DNA of 64,000 bases from Luteibaculum sp964627445 (GTDB taxonomy: Bacteria > Bacteroidota > Bacteroidia > Flavobacteriales_D > Luteibaculaceae). The stretch is taken from positions 1 through 64,000 of the forward strand of contig CAZVJF010000003.1 of NCBI GenBank assembly GCA_964627445.1, given 5' to 3'. Below, piece by piece: positions 53,537-63,593 of this stretch. A program made the position numbers and the translations under genes. Numbering within the stretch: position 1 is the stretch's first letter; each line of letters starts with the position of its first letter. Below the pieces are notes generated by a model. That model was not told where the DNA came from. It was given only the letters and a program-made list of their open reading frames with translations, and made no database searches.

Positions 53537-56500
53537 TTAGTTGTGTAACAAACGCACTGTGTAGCGCATGGATGGGGTGCTTATTTGCATCATATACATC
53601 CCCTGGTTTGGCAATGCTATTTTCGTAGTCCCGCTATTCACCTGTTTACTCATTACAAGCTTACCTGAAGTACTGTAAATTTCAACTTCAACATCCTGTT
53701 GCACCTTTAGATTTACCATTCCGTTTGAAGTGGGTATGGGATACACCGAAATGCCTTCGCTTTGCAAGCGCTCCAAAATACTTACGTTAGTTATGGTTAC
53801 GGAGTTTGATTGTTCCGATTCGCAACCAGAGCCATTGTATACCCGAAGTCGGTATGTTCCATTTTCTAATATTTTAATGGATTTCTGGTTCTTGTTTAGC
53901 GGTGCATCGTCTAGTGTCCACTCATAAAAGCTAGCCGTTACCGAACTGGTCAGGCTATCATTGGATTGAATGATGCTTGGCGTTTCAGGAAATTCAGAGA
54001 AGGTTAGCGTTAACGGACGGCTTTGTACTGTGCAGCCATTGGCATCTTCACCGGCTACCGAATAGGTACCCGTTTGCGAAACGATGATGGAATCGTTCAT
54101 AGCGCCAGTGTTCCAAACCGGATTGTTGGGTACATCGGCAATTAGCAGTACAAAATCGCCCTCGCAATAGGGAGCTCCCGGTTCTGCCCTTACGGCAACC
54201 ACAGCAGGCTCGTCAAAGAAAGTAATATCCAAGGTATCTTCAGCAGGCGTGGAACAACCTTCCTGGGAAGTTGAAACGTAGGTGAATGTACCCGGCTGCT
54301 CAATAAACAGGGTATCTGCCGTACTACCTGTATTCCAGGCACCAGCTACTTCATAACTTGCTACGATGCGCACGGTACCTCCATTACATGCAGGGTCTGG
54401 ATCTAACTGGGTTACAACGGGTGCTTCTGGCTTCGCAAAAAAGCTTACTTCTTCGGAATTTCCTCCCAAACATCCATTTTCATCTTCTACACTCACGGTA
54501 TACGTGCCATCTTCGGTTACCGAAATAATGTTGCTGGTGCTGTCTGCGGTATTCACATCCCAGCGTATGCTTTCAAATTCATTTTGAATAAACAAACGCA
54601 AGGTATCTCCCGAGCATGCGGTAGGCACATTACGAGAAATCTCGGGCATGGGTGTTGGGTTTACTACGGCATCCAATTCCTCAGATTTTGAGGTACATCC
54701 ATTCTGGGTAAAGCTTGCAAAAAACACTCCCGATCCATCGGTACCCAATGTTTGAGTAGCACTGTTACCGGCATCATTCCAGAACATACCCGTTTGGAAA
54801 TTGGTAATCTCCATGGTGATGTCCTCACCCTGGCACACTTCCCCGATACCGTTTACAAAAGCCACTTGAGGCTGCACGGGTAAGTCATTGATGGTGACGC
54901 GTATGGTATCGCGAAATACATCGCAATCGCCCAGCTCTACGCGAAGGCGAATAAAATGGTTTCCTACAGCAAGGTCATCAAAACCAAAAGTGCTATCGGA
55001 TAATGAAAAGGGTGTAATTTCCGTGAAGGCATTACCGCTGGTACTGTCTTCAAAAATCACTTCTCCTACCGCCCCTTTTACTAATGCCGTAACGGTATCT
55101 CCGAAGCACGCTTCGGTATTCAAGATATCGTAATCCTCTAAGCGCGCGCCATCCAGTGTGGTAACAATAGTAGAATCAATTCCACCACAACCGAAGTCGT
55201 TTTCTGCCTCATAGAATAACTTAAACGAAGATTCTACGGGGCTATTAAATACAGGGTCTTCGATATCGGTCGCAGTTAAAAAAGCCGTTGCTGGGCCACT
55301 CCAGGTATGGGTTATGTTGGAAGGATATCCCGTAACCCCAAATAGCGGCAAGTTACTGTTGATACAGCTAAATATCTCCTCTCCCCTAGGCTGGATATCT
55401 ACCACAGGATCGGGATCGGGAGCAATGGTAAAGGTAAGCGTGTCGCAACCCGAAGACCGCTGTCCATTGGAAAATGCGCTAATCACCACAGCCACTTCAG
55501 CATCAGTTGGATATGGAAAACCATTTGTAAAGCTTGTATCTACCTGAAAAAAGTCTCTTTTACCCTGGCCCTCAGCCTGAATAAAGACCTGGAAAGAATC
55601 GGCCTCTACATTACTAGGTTGGTTCCAGGTAATGGTGGTCGTTTGGCATAGGTTCCTTTGACCATTGGTAGGTGCAACCACCGTTGGGCACTCGGGTATT
55701 GGATTGGCCGGATCTATAATTTGGATAGTATAGTCTTCCACTTCATTTCCGCAAGTTTGCCCACAAGGCTCTGGGGTTTCATTGCAGTTCCCGGTATTAT
55801 AGGTACGTACTCGAAGCCTAGTAAAACCAGGTAGCGCGCCAATTAAAGGCTCTACTACATTTCCTGTAAATGTTCCTTGGGCCGCAACACCATTTGATAA
55901 TTCATCCTCGCTAAAAATGCTGTCTTGGTTCCAGTCAATCCATAAGGCTACAGAACTAGGAAAAGGAACCCCGAGAATATCAAGGTCATTATTTATAGTC
56001 CCAGAAAAAGCAGATGGTGTTCCCAGTTCGTGAGTAAGGATAACATCTGTGTTATCTGCATACGCCCGGTCTTCTGGAGATAATCCTCCTTCACAACCTC
56101 TATTCGCTGTAGTTACCTCATTAAATGTAAACTCTCCAATGGTTCCATAATCGTTACACAACTCACCGTTAGCAGGGCAGTATACATCAGGATTGGTAAA
56201 TCCTGGATCGAAATCGGGACTTGGTGTGAATCGCCATGCCTTATTCTCTAACTCAACTTGATCTCTACCACATCTCACATAATTGGCATATGTTCCATCA
56301 ATATTCTCTACCCCGATAGAAGGGCCTGAAAAAGTACCATCAAAAGTATCTGCCATTCGATTGAATGGTATATGAATTTCAATATTGTTGGAACCTTCAA
56401 ATAGCTTTAATTGAGCTCTCAATGAGCCCAGCTCCCCTCCTGCACAAGGTGGAATTGGGGCACTTAATAAAAAGTAATCCCATGTCACAATAAAAACGCG

Positions 56501-56950
56501 ATTTGGCTCTGATCCAATGGTACGGGTCGACAGCATAGGCGTAGCTCCCGTAGAGGGCATACACGTTGGGTCTAGGAACAAGTCGTCCCAATTCACCATA
56601 ATGAAGTTATCCGGGTTAGTGGGTGTAGCCCCCGAATTGGTCTGGGGAAAACAAAGTTTTTCGCGATTGTAATCTAGCGTGTTGTAAGGCTGTCCAAAAC
56701 TTACATTGCCGTTAATCGAAACAAAAGCTTCCGTGTATGCTACTCCAAAATACTCAAAGCCAAAGGGTAACGGAACTGGATAAATCTCATCCTCTCCGGC
56801 CAATGCCAAAATCTCGGTTGGTGCCGCATCGGCCATATCCACAAAATCAACAGGAATCTGCTCGTCTTCATACGACAAAATCTGAGCACTTGCACTGGAG
56901 CTAAAAAGAAAAAATGAGGCTAGAGCCAAAAAGAGGTAACGATACAGCAT
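53537..56950 (-). CDS. Large secreted T9SS type A protein with nidogen-like start
   Basis: The protein has 1137 residues and a signal peptide ending SSASAQ. The N-terminal ~180 residues resemble nidogen-type extracellular domains (PFGFEYFGVAYTEAFVSING, then an INWDD-like MVNWDDLF). A GEVED domain follows (WIDWNQDSIF ... EVEDYTIQII), then fibronectin-like and several Ig-like units (GENGCLGG/GCTSKS-type). The type A sorting domain closes it (ISVYPIPTSNGMVNLKV ... NQGMYMMQISTP). It is related to the two genes downstream but not part of the near-identical cassette. A -7 box lies 27 bases upstream. Confidence 0.87.
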   Translation of the reverse strand: MLYRYLFLALASFFLFSSSASAQILSYEDEQIPVDFVDMADAAPTEILALAGEDEIYPVPLPFGFEYFGVAYTEAFVSINGNVSFGQPYNTLDYNREKLCFPQTNSGATPTNPDNFIMVNWDDLFLDPTCMPSTGATPMLSTRTIGSEPNRVFIVTWDYFLLSAPIPPCAGGELGSLRAQLKLFEGSNNIEIHIPFNRMADTFDGTFSGPSIGVENIDGTYANYVRCGRDQVELENKAWRFTPSPDFDPGFTNPDVYCPANGELCNDYGTIGEFTFNEVTTANRGCEGGLSPEDRAYADNTDVILTHELGTPSAFSGTINNDLDILGVPFPSSVALWIDWNQDSIFSEDELSNGVAAQGTFTGNVVEPLIGALPGFTRLRVRTYNTGNCNETPEPCGQTCGNEVEDYTIQIIDPANPIPECPTVVAPTNGQRNLCQTTTITWNQPSNVEADSFQVFIQAEGQGKRDFFQVDTSFTNGFPYPTDAEVAVVISAFSNGQRSSGCDTLTFTIAPDPDPVVDIQPRGEEIFSCINSNLPLFGVTGYPSNITHTWSGPATAFLTATDIEDPVFNSPVESSFKLFYEAENDFGCGGIDSTIVTTLDGARLEDYDILNTEACFGDTVTALVKGAVGEVIFEDSTSGNAFTEITPFSLSDSTFGFDDLAVGNHFIRLRVELGDCDVFRDTIRVTINDLPVQPQVAFVNGIGEVCQGEDITMEITNFQTGMFWNDAGNSATQTLGTDGSGVFFASFTQNGCTSKSEELDAVVNPTPMPEISRNVPTACSGDTLRLFIQNEFESIRWDVNTADSTSNIISVTEDGTYTVSVEDENGCLGGNSEEVSFFAKPEAPVVTQLDPDPACNGGTVRIVASYEVAGAWNTGSTADTLFIEQPGTFTYVSTSQEGCSTPAEDTLDITFFDEPAVVAVRAEPGAPYCEGDFVLLIADVPNNPVWNTGAMNDSIIVSQTGTYSVAGEDANGCTVQSRPLTLTFSEFPETPSIIQSNDSLTSSVTASFYEWTLDDAPLNKNQKSIKILENGTYRLRVYNGSGCESEQSNSVTITNVSILERLQSEGISVYPIPTSNGMVNLKVQQDVEVEIYSTSGKLVMSKQVNSGTTKIALPNQGMYMMQISTPSMRYTVRLLHN

Positions 56951-56976
56951 ACAATCAGGTTAATCGAGTCTTACCG

Positions 56977-56984
56977 CAAAGTTA
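56977..56984 (-). promoter_or_regulatory. -7 promoter box TAACTTTG
   Basis: TAACTTTG on the minus strand fits TAnnTTTG, 26 bases before the ATG at 56950. Confidence 0.5.
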
Positions 56985-57043
56985 AGACATCAGTACCGAT
57001 AATTACGACAGAATCGCTAAAATGCTGGCCGAATTACAAAACT

Positions 57044-58501
57044 TTATTGACCTACAACTACAATTTCCACCGGGTTGTAACCCGACCGCACTTCCAACCA
57101 CTGGGTGAGCGACTGCTCCTTGATGCTTAGACTGTCGCTGGAATTGGCCTGAACGAAGAACAAGGGCGACTGCTGACTGCTGCGTCCTTGGGCATCGCGA
57201 ATAAATCCTGCCTTTATATTAGAAACCCAAGGGAAAAGGACCTTAGCTTCTTTAAAAATACCTTGCAAGGGAATGCTGTCTTTAGTTTGCAGTTTCACCA
57301 ACTCATTCTCAAGAAACGCAATGCGCTGGTCCTTGCTGGCGATCACTTGCTGGTTTTTTTCGTAGAGGTCGCTAATAATCCCCGACTTCACCTGCTCGCT
57401 GAGCTTGCCAGCTATTTCACCCGACTCGTCTTTGGCTTGGTGCACTTGCAGTTCGGTTCCGTTCAGATCGTACATCTCCAGCTTTTTTTTCCAGCCGTTT
57501 ACTACTTGGTCTGGAACGCGCTCCCCTATAAGAAACAAATCAATGCGCTTGATTTTTCCATCGTACAAGATTTTCTCGTTAATGATTTCTGCACCCTCGT
57601 AAAAAACCTCCTGAGCCATATAATTCCGCACGTTGCGGTTAAAAATGGTCTCGCGTATCACATCGTAGAAAATGAAACCCGAAGGAATGATTACCAAGGC
57701 CACAAAAACAGAAATGGAAACTCTTATTTTCTTTTCCCGACCACGGTCTACAAACTCTTTGAGCGGGAAACGCAAGTAGCGTATAATAAAATAGGTGCTC
57801 AAACAAATAAATACCGAGTTCAGTAAAAACAGATACATGGCTCCGAAAAACATGGAGGTATTTCCGTTGGCCAAACCATATCCTGCCGTACATAGAGGCG
57901 GCATCAGTGCGGTAGCAATAGCCACTCCTGGCACCACATTGCTTTTCTCTTTTCTAGAACCGGCTACAATTCCCGCCAATCCCCCAAAAATGGCAATAAA
58001 CACATCCAACAATGTAGGCTTTACCCGGTTGAGCAACTCGCTCGTAATTTCGGTAAGCGGGGTAATGGCAAAGTAGAACACCGAAGTAGCCAAGGCTATC
58101 AGTATCATAATACCGAAATTCTTGAGCGAACGGGTTAGTGTTTCCCAGTCGTTGGTACCCACTGCAAGGCCAATGCCCAAAATAGGCCCCATCAATGGTG
58201 AAATAAGCATGGCCCCAATAACTACGGGAATGCTATTGACGTTAAGACCAATGCTAGCAATGAAAATGCTAAAGACTAAAATCCAGCTGTTGTGCCCTTT
58301 AAAGGAAATATCGCGTTTTATCCCTTCGGTCGTTTGTTTTACCTCGGCACCTTCGCGGATGTTGAAGGTGGTAACAAACAGCTTGCGCAGTGAAACTAGG
58401 ATGCGTTTAAAACTCCACTTTACGTGGTTAATTTCTTCTTGCTGCTCTTCCTCAGATAAGGTTTCTTTCGAGGGTAGATCTTGGTCTTCTTCGGGGTTCA
58501 T
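57044..58501 (-). CDS. DUF389 family membrane protein
   Basis: The protein has 485 residues. The DUF389 membrane core (~70-300) has family phrases IGAMLISPLMGPILGIGLAVG, GLAGIVAGSRKEK and IATALMPPLCTAGYGLA. The C-terminal ~200 residues are soluble with a coiled-coil stretch (QQVIASKDQRIAFLENELVKL). The role of DUF389 proteins is unknown; some are thought to be transporters. It follows folD with no gap and is the last gene of the argS-ffh-folD operon. Confidence 0.88.
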   Translation of the reverse strand: MNPEEDQDLPSKETLSEEEQQEEINHVKWSFKRILVSLRKLFVTTFNIREGAEVKQTTEGIKRDISFKGHNSWILVFSIFIASIGLNVNSIPVVIGAMLISPLMGPILGIGLAVGTNDWETLTRSLKNFGIMILIALATSVFYFAITPLTEITSELLNRVKPTLLDVFIAIFGGLAGIVAGSRKEKSNVVPGVAIATALMPPLCTAGYGLANGNTSMFFGAMYLFLLNSVFICLSTYFIIRYLRFPLKEFVDRGREKKIRVSISVFVALVIIPSGFIFYDVIRETIFNRNVRNYMAQEVFYEGAEIINEKILYDGKIKRIDLFLIGERVPDQVVNGWKKKLEMYDLNGTELQVHQAKDESGEIAGKLSEQVKSGIISDLYEKNQQVIASKDQRIAFLENELVKLQTKDSIPLQGIFKEAKVLFPWVSNIKAGFIRDAQGRSSQQSPLFFVQANSSDSLSIKEQSLTQWLEVRSGYNPVEIVVVGQ

Positions 58502-59377
58502 TTACTGGTTGCGTTTGCAGGCAAGCAAGGTGTTTTTAAGCAGCGATACACGCGTCATAGGTCCTACCCCGCCTGGTACGGGTGTAATATAGGAAGCTTT
58601 TTCTTTTACCGATTCAAAATCTACATCTCCTGCTACGCGATACCCCCGTTTTTTGCTCTTATCGGTTACGCGGGTTATCCCCACATCTACTACCACCACA
58701 CCATCTTTCACCATGTCGCCTTTAATAAAATCGGGTTTACCTAGGGCTACAATGAGTATATCGGCTTCGGCAATAAGGGCTTCTAAGTTTTGTGTGCGGC
58801 TGTGCGCCAAGGTTACCGTAGCATTTCCAGGCTCGTTATTGCGGCTCATGAGTATACTCACAGGCGTCCCCACAATGTTAGAGCGGCCAATAACCAGGCA
58901 ATGCTTGCCACTGGTGTCTATACTGTAGTACTCCAACAATTGCATAATGCCGTAAGGCGTAGCAGGAAGGAAAGTAGGAAGATTTAAAACCATTTTACCC
59001 AGGTTGGCAGGATGAAATCCATCCACATCTTTATCGGGGTCGATAGCCTGGGTGATTTTCCCCTCGTTGATATGCTTCGGTAATGGAAGTTGCACAATGT
59101 ATCCGTCCAAATTGGAATCAGCATTGAGCTCTTCCACCTTTTCCAATAGCTCTTTTTCCGTAACGGTAGCAGGCAATTTTATGAGGCTAGACTGAAATCC
59201 AACCTCTTTACAGTCTTTAATTTTGGCGTTTACATAAGTAAGGCTGGCTCCGTTATCGCCCACCAAAACCGCTGCTAAATGTGGTTTTCTATTGCCGCGT
59301 TTTACCCAAGAGGCCACATCTGCTTTAATCTCTTGCCGAACCGCGGCTGCCGTTGCTTTTCCGTCCAGTATCTTCAT
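58502..59377 (-). CDS. folD: Bifunctional methylene-THF dehydrogenase / cyclohydrolase
   Basis: The protein has 291 residues. The catalytic region is YVNAKIKDCKEVGF (the Tyr and Lys pair), then GYIVQLPLPKHI and the NADP loop GRSNIVGTPVSILM. C-terminal signature TPVPGGVGPMT. It interconverts methylene-, methenyl- and formyl-tetrahydrofolate. It lies 1 base after ffh and directly before the DUF389 gene. Confidence 0.96.
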   Translation of the reverse strand: MKILDGKATAAAVRQEIKADVASWVKRGNRKPHLAAVLVGDNGASLTYVNAKIKDCKEVGFQSSLIKLPATVTEKELLEKVEELNADSNLDGYIVQLPLPKHINEGKITQAIDPDKDVDGFHPANLGKMVLNLPTFLPATPYGIMQLLEYYSIDTSGKHCLVIGRSNIVGTPVSILMSRNNEPGNATVTLAHSRTQNLEALIAEADILIVALGKPDFIKGDMVKDGVVVVDVGITRVTDKSKKRGYRVAGDVDFESVKEKASYITPVPGGVGPMTRVSLLKNTLLACKRNQ

Positions 59378-59378
59378 G

Positions 59379-60713
59379 CTATTTGCGCATTCCTTTCATT
59401 TGTTTCATCATGCCCATCATGTTCTTTTTGTTGGACATCATCTTCATCATTTTCCGGGTTTCTTCAAACTGCTTTATCAGTCGGTTTACCTCGGGAACTG
59501 TAGTGCCACTTCCTGCTGCAATTCTGCGTTTGCGAGAGCTATTAATCAAGTCAGGCTGGATGCGTTCTTGAGTCGTCATGGATTGTATGATGGCCTCTAC
59601 CCCTTTAAAAGCATCGTCATCAATATCCATATCCTTAACGGCTTTACCCATACCGGGTACCATGCCCATTAAATCCTTGATAGACCCCATCTTTTTTATT
59701 TGCTGGATGTGGTCCATGAAATCTTCAAAGTTGAACTGATTTTTGGAGATTTTCTTCTGCAGCTTACGCACCTTGTCGGCATCGTATTGCTCTTGCGCAC
59801 GTTCCACCAAAGACACGACATCTCCCATGCCAAGGATACGGTCGGCCATACGGTTGGGGTGGAACACGTCTAGCGCATCCATTTTTTCCCCAGTACCAAT
59901 GAACTTAATGGGCTTAGATACAACCTCTAAAATAGAGAGTGCCGCACCACCGCGGGTATCCCCATCGAGCTTGGTGAGCACCACCCCATCAAAGTCTAGC
60001 GTATCGTTAAAGGCCTTGGCCGTGTTTACGGCATCTTGCCCCGTCATGGAGTCTACTACAAATAATACTTCATTGGGGTTGATGGCTTTTTTAATGTTGG
60101 ATATCTCATCCATCATTTTTTCATCTACCGCCAGGCGACCCGCGGTATCTATAATTACCAGGTTTTTGCCATTGGCTTTCGCGTGGGCAATACCTTCTTG
60201 GGCAATCTTTACGGGGTCTTTTTCTTCTTTGTTGGAGTACACCTCAACGCCAATCTGATCTCCCACCACGTGCAGCTGATCGATGGCTGCAGGACGGTAC
60301 ACATCACAGGCAACCAACAGCGGGTTTTTGCCTTTTTTCTTGTTGGCAAAGTTGGCCAGCTTACCACTAAATGTGGTTTTACCCGAACCTTGCAGTCCCG
60401 ACATCAACACCACCGAAGGGTTTCCGCTCAGGTCTACATCGGCCGCTTCGCCTCCCATCAGTTGGGTAAGCTCGTCTTTGGTAATCTTTACCAAAAGCTG
60501 CCCTGGAGTTACGCTGGTAAGCACGTTTTGCCCCAGTGCTTTTTCTTTAACCCTGTCGGTAAAGCTTTTGGCTACTTTAAAGTTAACATCGGCATCGAGC
60601 AAGGCTCTGCGCACCTCTTTTAAGGTCTCGGCAACGTTAACCTCGGTTATTTGTCCGTGGCCTTTTAAGACCTTAAACGCTTTATCTAACTTATCGCTAA
60701 TATTCTCAAACAT
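59379..60713 (-). CDS. ffh: Signal recognition particle protein Ffh (SRP54)
   Basis: The protein has 444 residues with N, G and M domains. G1 is GLQGSGKTTFSGKL, G3 is IIDTAGRL and G4 is TKLDGD. The M domain has KDLMGMVPGMGKAVK, and the C-terminus is rich in methionine (MMKMMSNKKNMMGMMKQMKG), as needed for signal-sequence binding. It binds 4.5S RNA (not in this window) and FtsY. It lies 25 bases after argS in one operon. Confidence 0.97.
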   Translation of the reverse strand: MFENISDKLDKAFKVLKGHGQITEVNVAETLKEVRRALLDADVNFKVAKSFTDRVKEKALGQNVLTSVTPGQLLVKITKDELTQLMGGEAADVDLSGNPSVVLMSGLQGSGKTTFSGKLANFANKKKGKNPLLVACDVYRPAAIDQLHVVGDQIGVEVYSNKEEKDPVKIAQEGIAHAKANGKNLVIIDTAGRLAVDEKMMDEISNIKKAINPNEVLFVVDSMTGQDAVNTAKAFNDTLDFDGVVLTKLDGDTRGGAALSILEVVSKPIKFIGTGEKMDALDVFHPNRMADRILGMGDVVSLVERAQEQYDADKVRKLQKKISKNQFNFEDFMDHIQQIKKMGSIKDLMGMVPGMGKAVKDMDIDDDAFKGVEAIIQSMTTQERIQPDLINSSRKRRIAAGSGTTVPEVNRLIKQFEETRKMMKMMSNKKNMMGMMKQMKGMRK

Positions 60714-60738
60714 GCTTCCCTACAATTTTTAGCGTTAT

Positions 60739-62655
60739 CTACATTTTATCTGGCACCTGAATTCCCAAGAGAGCCATTCCGGTTTTAATCACTTCGCCTA
60801 CTTTTTTGCTTAAAGCTACGCGAAAGCTTAGCAAGATATTATTCTCTTCTTTAAGTATGCTTACGTTTTGGTAAAAGGCGTTGTACAGCTTCACCAAATC
60901 GTACAAATAATTGGCTATTACGGCTGGATTGTAATTTTCGCCTGCTTCTTTAACTACGGCTGGAAAATGAGACAATCCTACTACACAAGCCTTCTCCTCA
61001 GGCAAGAGCGAAATATCTGTATTGATCTCGGTTACCGTTGCGCTCGCTTTATCTAAGATAGACTGGATGCGTGCGTAGGTGTACTGAATAAAGGGTCCGG
61101 TATGCCCGGTGAAATCAATAGACTCTTGCGGGTCAAACATCATGCGCTTTTTTGGGTCTACCTTAAGCAAATGGTACTTTAAAGCACCCAATCCAACCGT
61201 GGAATACAATGCATCTAAAGCCTCTGTATCGCTGGCGTCCAGTTTCCCCAACTCTTCAGAAATGCGTTTTGCCTCGGCCCGCATTTCCTCAATAAGGTCA
61301 TCGGCATCCACTACGGTTCCCTCGCGCGATTTCATTTTACCACTGGGCAAATCTACCATGCCATACGACAGGTGATAGCAGTTTTTGGCCCAAGCGTAGC
61401 CCATTTTTTCCAACACCTTAAACAACACCTGAAAGTGGTAATCTTGTTCGTTTCCTACGGTATACACAATCTGGTTTAAGTCGGGTACATCCTCGTAACG
61501 CTGCACCGCGGTACCAATATCTTGGGTCATGTATACTGCCGTTCCGTCTCCGCGCAGCAGTAGTTTGTGGTCGAGTCCTTCGTCTTCCAAATCCACCCAA
61601 ACTGAGCCGTCTTCTTTGGCGTAAAAAAGCTCTTTTTCCTTGCCTTCCTTAACGTAGTTGCGGCCTTTCAAGTAGGTTTCCGATTCGTAGTACAGCTTAT
61701 CAAAGTTTACGCCCATGGCTTGGTAGGTGGCGTTAAAACCATCGTACACCCAACCGTTCATCTTTTCCCAAAGGGCACGCACTTTAGGCTCTTCTTGCTC
61801 CCACTTCCGTAGTAAATCTTGAGCACCCAATAAGTACTTGTTGCTGCGGTCGGCCAGGAGTTTCAAGATGGTGCTTTCCTTGTCGCTGAGCGCGTCTTTC
61901 CCCTGGTCTAAAAATTTCTCAAACGCTTCCTTTTCATAGGGTGCGCGAATTATTTTATCCGCTTCCAGCTTGCTAATTAAGCTGGATACGTCCTCTGCTT
62001 CCTGCCAATTCTGGTATATCTTCTGCTGTTCTTCGCGGTACTTTTTATCAAAAAGCACGTAGTACTTCCCAACCAGCTTATCTCCCTTCATGCCCGCAGT
62101 TTCTGGCGTTTCTCCATCGCCAAAAAGCTGCCAGGCCAACATGGATTTACAGATATGGATTCCCCTATCGTTAATAATCTGAACCTTTAGCACTTTGTGC
62201 CCATTGGCTTTGAGAATCTCGGCTACCGAGTAGCCTAAAAAGTTATTTCTAAGGTGGCCCAAATGCAGCGGCTTATTGGTATTGGGTGAGGAATACTCCA
62301 CCATAATACTTTTACCACTCGGCTCGGTAGCGATACCGTAGGTGTTGCTATTAAGGGCATCGTTTAAGCTCTCCAACCAATACTCATCAATAAGCACCAG
62401 GTTTAGAAAGCCCTTTACTACGTTGAAGTTGGCTACTAAATGTGCGTGGTCTTTCAGGTATTCACCCAGTTTCTCAGCCACGGCCTGTGGATTGCTTTTC
62501 ACCTTTTTCGCCAAAGGAAAAGTTACAAGGGTAATTTCCCCTTCAAACTCTTTTCGCGTTTCCTGAAATTGCAGCTTCTCGGGTTCCTTGTAATCGAACA
62601 AGGTTTCCAACCCCTTGGCTACTTCTTTTTGTAAAACCTTAATGACTTGCTGCAT
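60739..62655 (-). CDS. argS: Arginyl-tRNA synthetase
   Basis: The protein has 638 residues. The HIGH motif is present as NTNKPLHLGHLRNN, and the KMSKS-like loop as GKMKSREGTVVDADDL. The N-terminal Arg-tRNA-synthetase domain and the C-terminal DALR anticodon-binding domain with the closing GMALLGIQVPDKM are both present. Class I synthetase, no editing domain. Length is somewhat more than in E. coli (577). A -7 box lies 18 bases upstream, and it leads the operon with ffh, folD and DUF389. Confidence 0.97.
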   Translation of the reverse strand: MQQVIKVLQKEVAKGLETLFDYKEPEKLQFQETRKEFEGEITLVTFPLAKKVKSNPQAVAEKLGEYLKDHAHLVANFNVVKGFLNLVLIDEYWLESLNDALNSNTYGIATEPSGKSIMVEYSSPNTNKPLHLGHLRNNFLGYSVAEILKANGHKVLKVQIINDRGIHICKSMLAWQLFGDGETPETAGMKGDKLVGKYYVLFDKKYREEQQKIYQNWQEAEDVSSLISKLEADKIIRAPYEKEAFEKFLDQGKDALSDKESTILKLLADRSNKYLLGAQDLLRKWEQEEPKVRALWEKMNGWVYDGFNATYQAMGVNFDKLYYESETYLKGRNYVKEGKEKELFYAKEDGSVWVDLEDEGLDHKLLLRGDGTAVYMTQDIGTAVQRYEDVPDLNQIVYTVGNEQDYHFQVLFKVLEKMGYAWAKNCYHLSYGMVDLPSGKMKSREGTVVDADDLIEEMRAEAKRISEELGKLDASDTEALDALYSTVGLGALKYHLLKVDPKKRMMFDPQESIDFTGHTGPFIQYTYARIQSILDKASATVTEINTDISLLPEEKACVVGLSHFPAVVKEAGENYNPAVIANYLYDLVKLYNAFYQNVSILKEENNILLSFRVALSKKVGEVIKTGMALLGIQVPDKM

Positions 62656-62672
62656 GCAGGAGAAAATTTCTG

Positions 62673-62680
62673 CAAAAATA
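62673..62680 (-). promoter_or_regulatory. -7 promoter box TATTTTTG of argS
   Basis: TATTTTTG on the minus strand fits TAnnTTTG, 17 bases before the argS ATG at 62655. Confidence 0.5.
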
Positions 62681-62781
62681 GCGTTTTCAAAGGCTTAGGA
62701 AAATTAGATGTGCGTATGGGTTTTTCGACAACGCTGTGAATAAGTAGCAAGTCCCTATACTGCTAGTTTAGCGAAAGCCAT

Positions 62782-62789
62782 TAATTTTG
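62782..62789 (+). promoter_or_regulatory. -7 promoter box TAATTTTG of the enoyl-CoA hydratase gene
   Basis: TAATTTTG fits TAnnTTTG, 27 bases before the ATG at 62817. It makes a TTG start at 62787 unlikely because that codon lies within the box. Confidence 0.5.
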
Positions 62790-62816
62790 TTGCAAACTGC
62801 ATCCCACCAAAGATTT

Positions 62817-63593
62817 ATGTACAAACTAATAACCCTGGAAGTTAAAGATCGCGTTGCCCATCTACAGCTCAATCGCCCTGACAAGCGCAACGCCCTCAAC
62901 GGAAAAATGGTAAGCGAGCTGCGCCAAGCTCTGCGGGACATTCATGCAGATGACAACGTGAAAGTGGTGGTACTTTCGGGTGCAGGAAAAGCCTTTTGTG
63001 CAGGTGCCGATTTAGCCTACCTAGAAGATTTACAGAGCAACACGTTTGAGGAAAACCTAGACGATTCCAGAAATCTAAAAGCGCTCTTCCAGTCTATTTA
63101 TCATTTGCCCAAACCCGTTATCGCTAAAGTTACGGGCCATGCTATTGCAGGCGGTGCTGGCTTGGCCACCGTGTGCGATTTGGTGTATTCGGTTCCCGAA
63201 GCCAAATACGGTTACACTGAAGTAAAAATTGGTTTTGTACCCGCCTTGGTAAGCGTGTTTTTATTGCGGAAATGTGGCGAAGCCTTAGCCAAAGACTTAC
63301 TCCTCACTGGCCGACTCATAAGCGCGGATGAAGCCGTAGCTAAAGGTTGCTTTACCGCCACCGTTTCTGCAGAAAACATCGATGAAGCGGTAGACCGCAT
63401 TGCGCAATCCTTATGTACTGAAGCCTCTGCAGACTCCTTGCGACTCACCAAACTGCTGATAGCTAATGTGCAAGATCACAGCTTAGCCGAAGGCTTGGAA
63501 ACCGCAGCTACATGCAATGCCGAGGCCCGAGAAACTCCCGATTGCAAAAAGGGGATTGCTTCCTTCCTCAACAAAGAAAAAATAGCATGGTAA
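62817..63593 (+). CDS. Enoyl-CoA hydratase/isomerase family protein
   Basis: The protein has 258 residues from the ATG at 62817. Crotonase fold: LNRPDKRNALNGKMVSEL, oxyanion-hole loops SGAGKAFCAGADL and ITGHAIAGGAGLA-type (VTGHAIAGGAGLATVCDL), then YGYTEVKIGFVPALVSVFL. The reaction (hydration, isomerisation or other) is not decided by sequence. In this position many Bacteroidota have a methylglutaconyl-CoA hydratase-like enzyme of leucine breakdown. It overlaps the next gene by 7 bases. Confidence 0.9.
   Translation: MYKLITLEVKDRVAHLQLNRPDKRNALNGKMVSELRQALRDIHADDNVKVVVLSGAGKAFCAGADLAYLEDLQSNTFEENLDDSRNLKALFQSIYHLPKPVIAKVTGHAIAGGAGLATVCDLVYSVPEAKYGYTEVKIGFVPALVSVFLLRKCGEALAKDLLLTGRLISADEAVAKGCFTATVSAENIDEAVDRIAQSLCTEASADSLRLTKLLIANVQDHSLAEGLETAATCNAEARETPDCKKGIASFLNKEKIAW

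Noticed and set aside
62787..62816. TTG start ten codons upstream of the enoyl-CoA hydratase ATG
   Set aside because: The TTG lies within the -7 box TAATTTTG, and the added residues do not match the family start.
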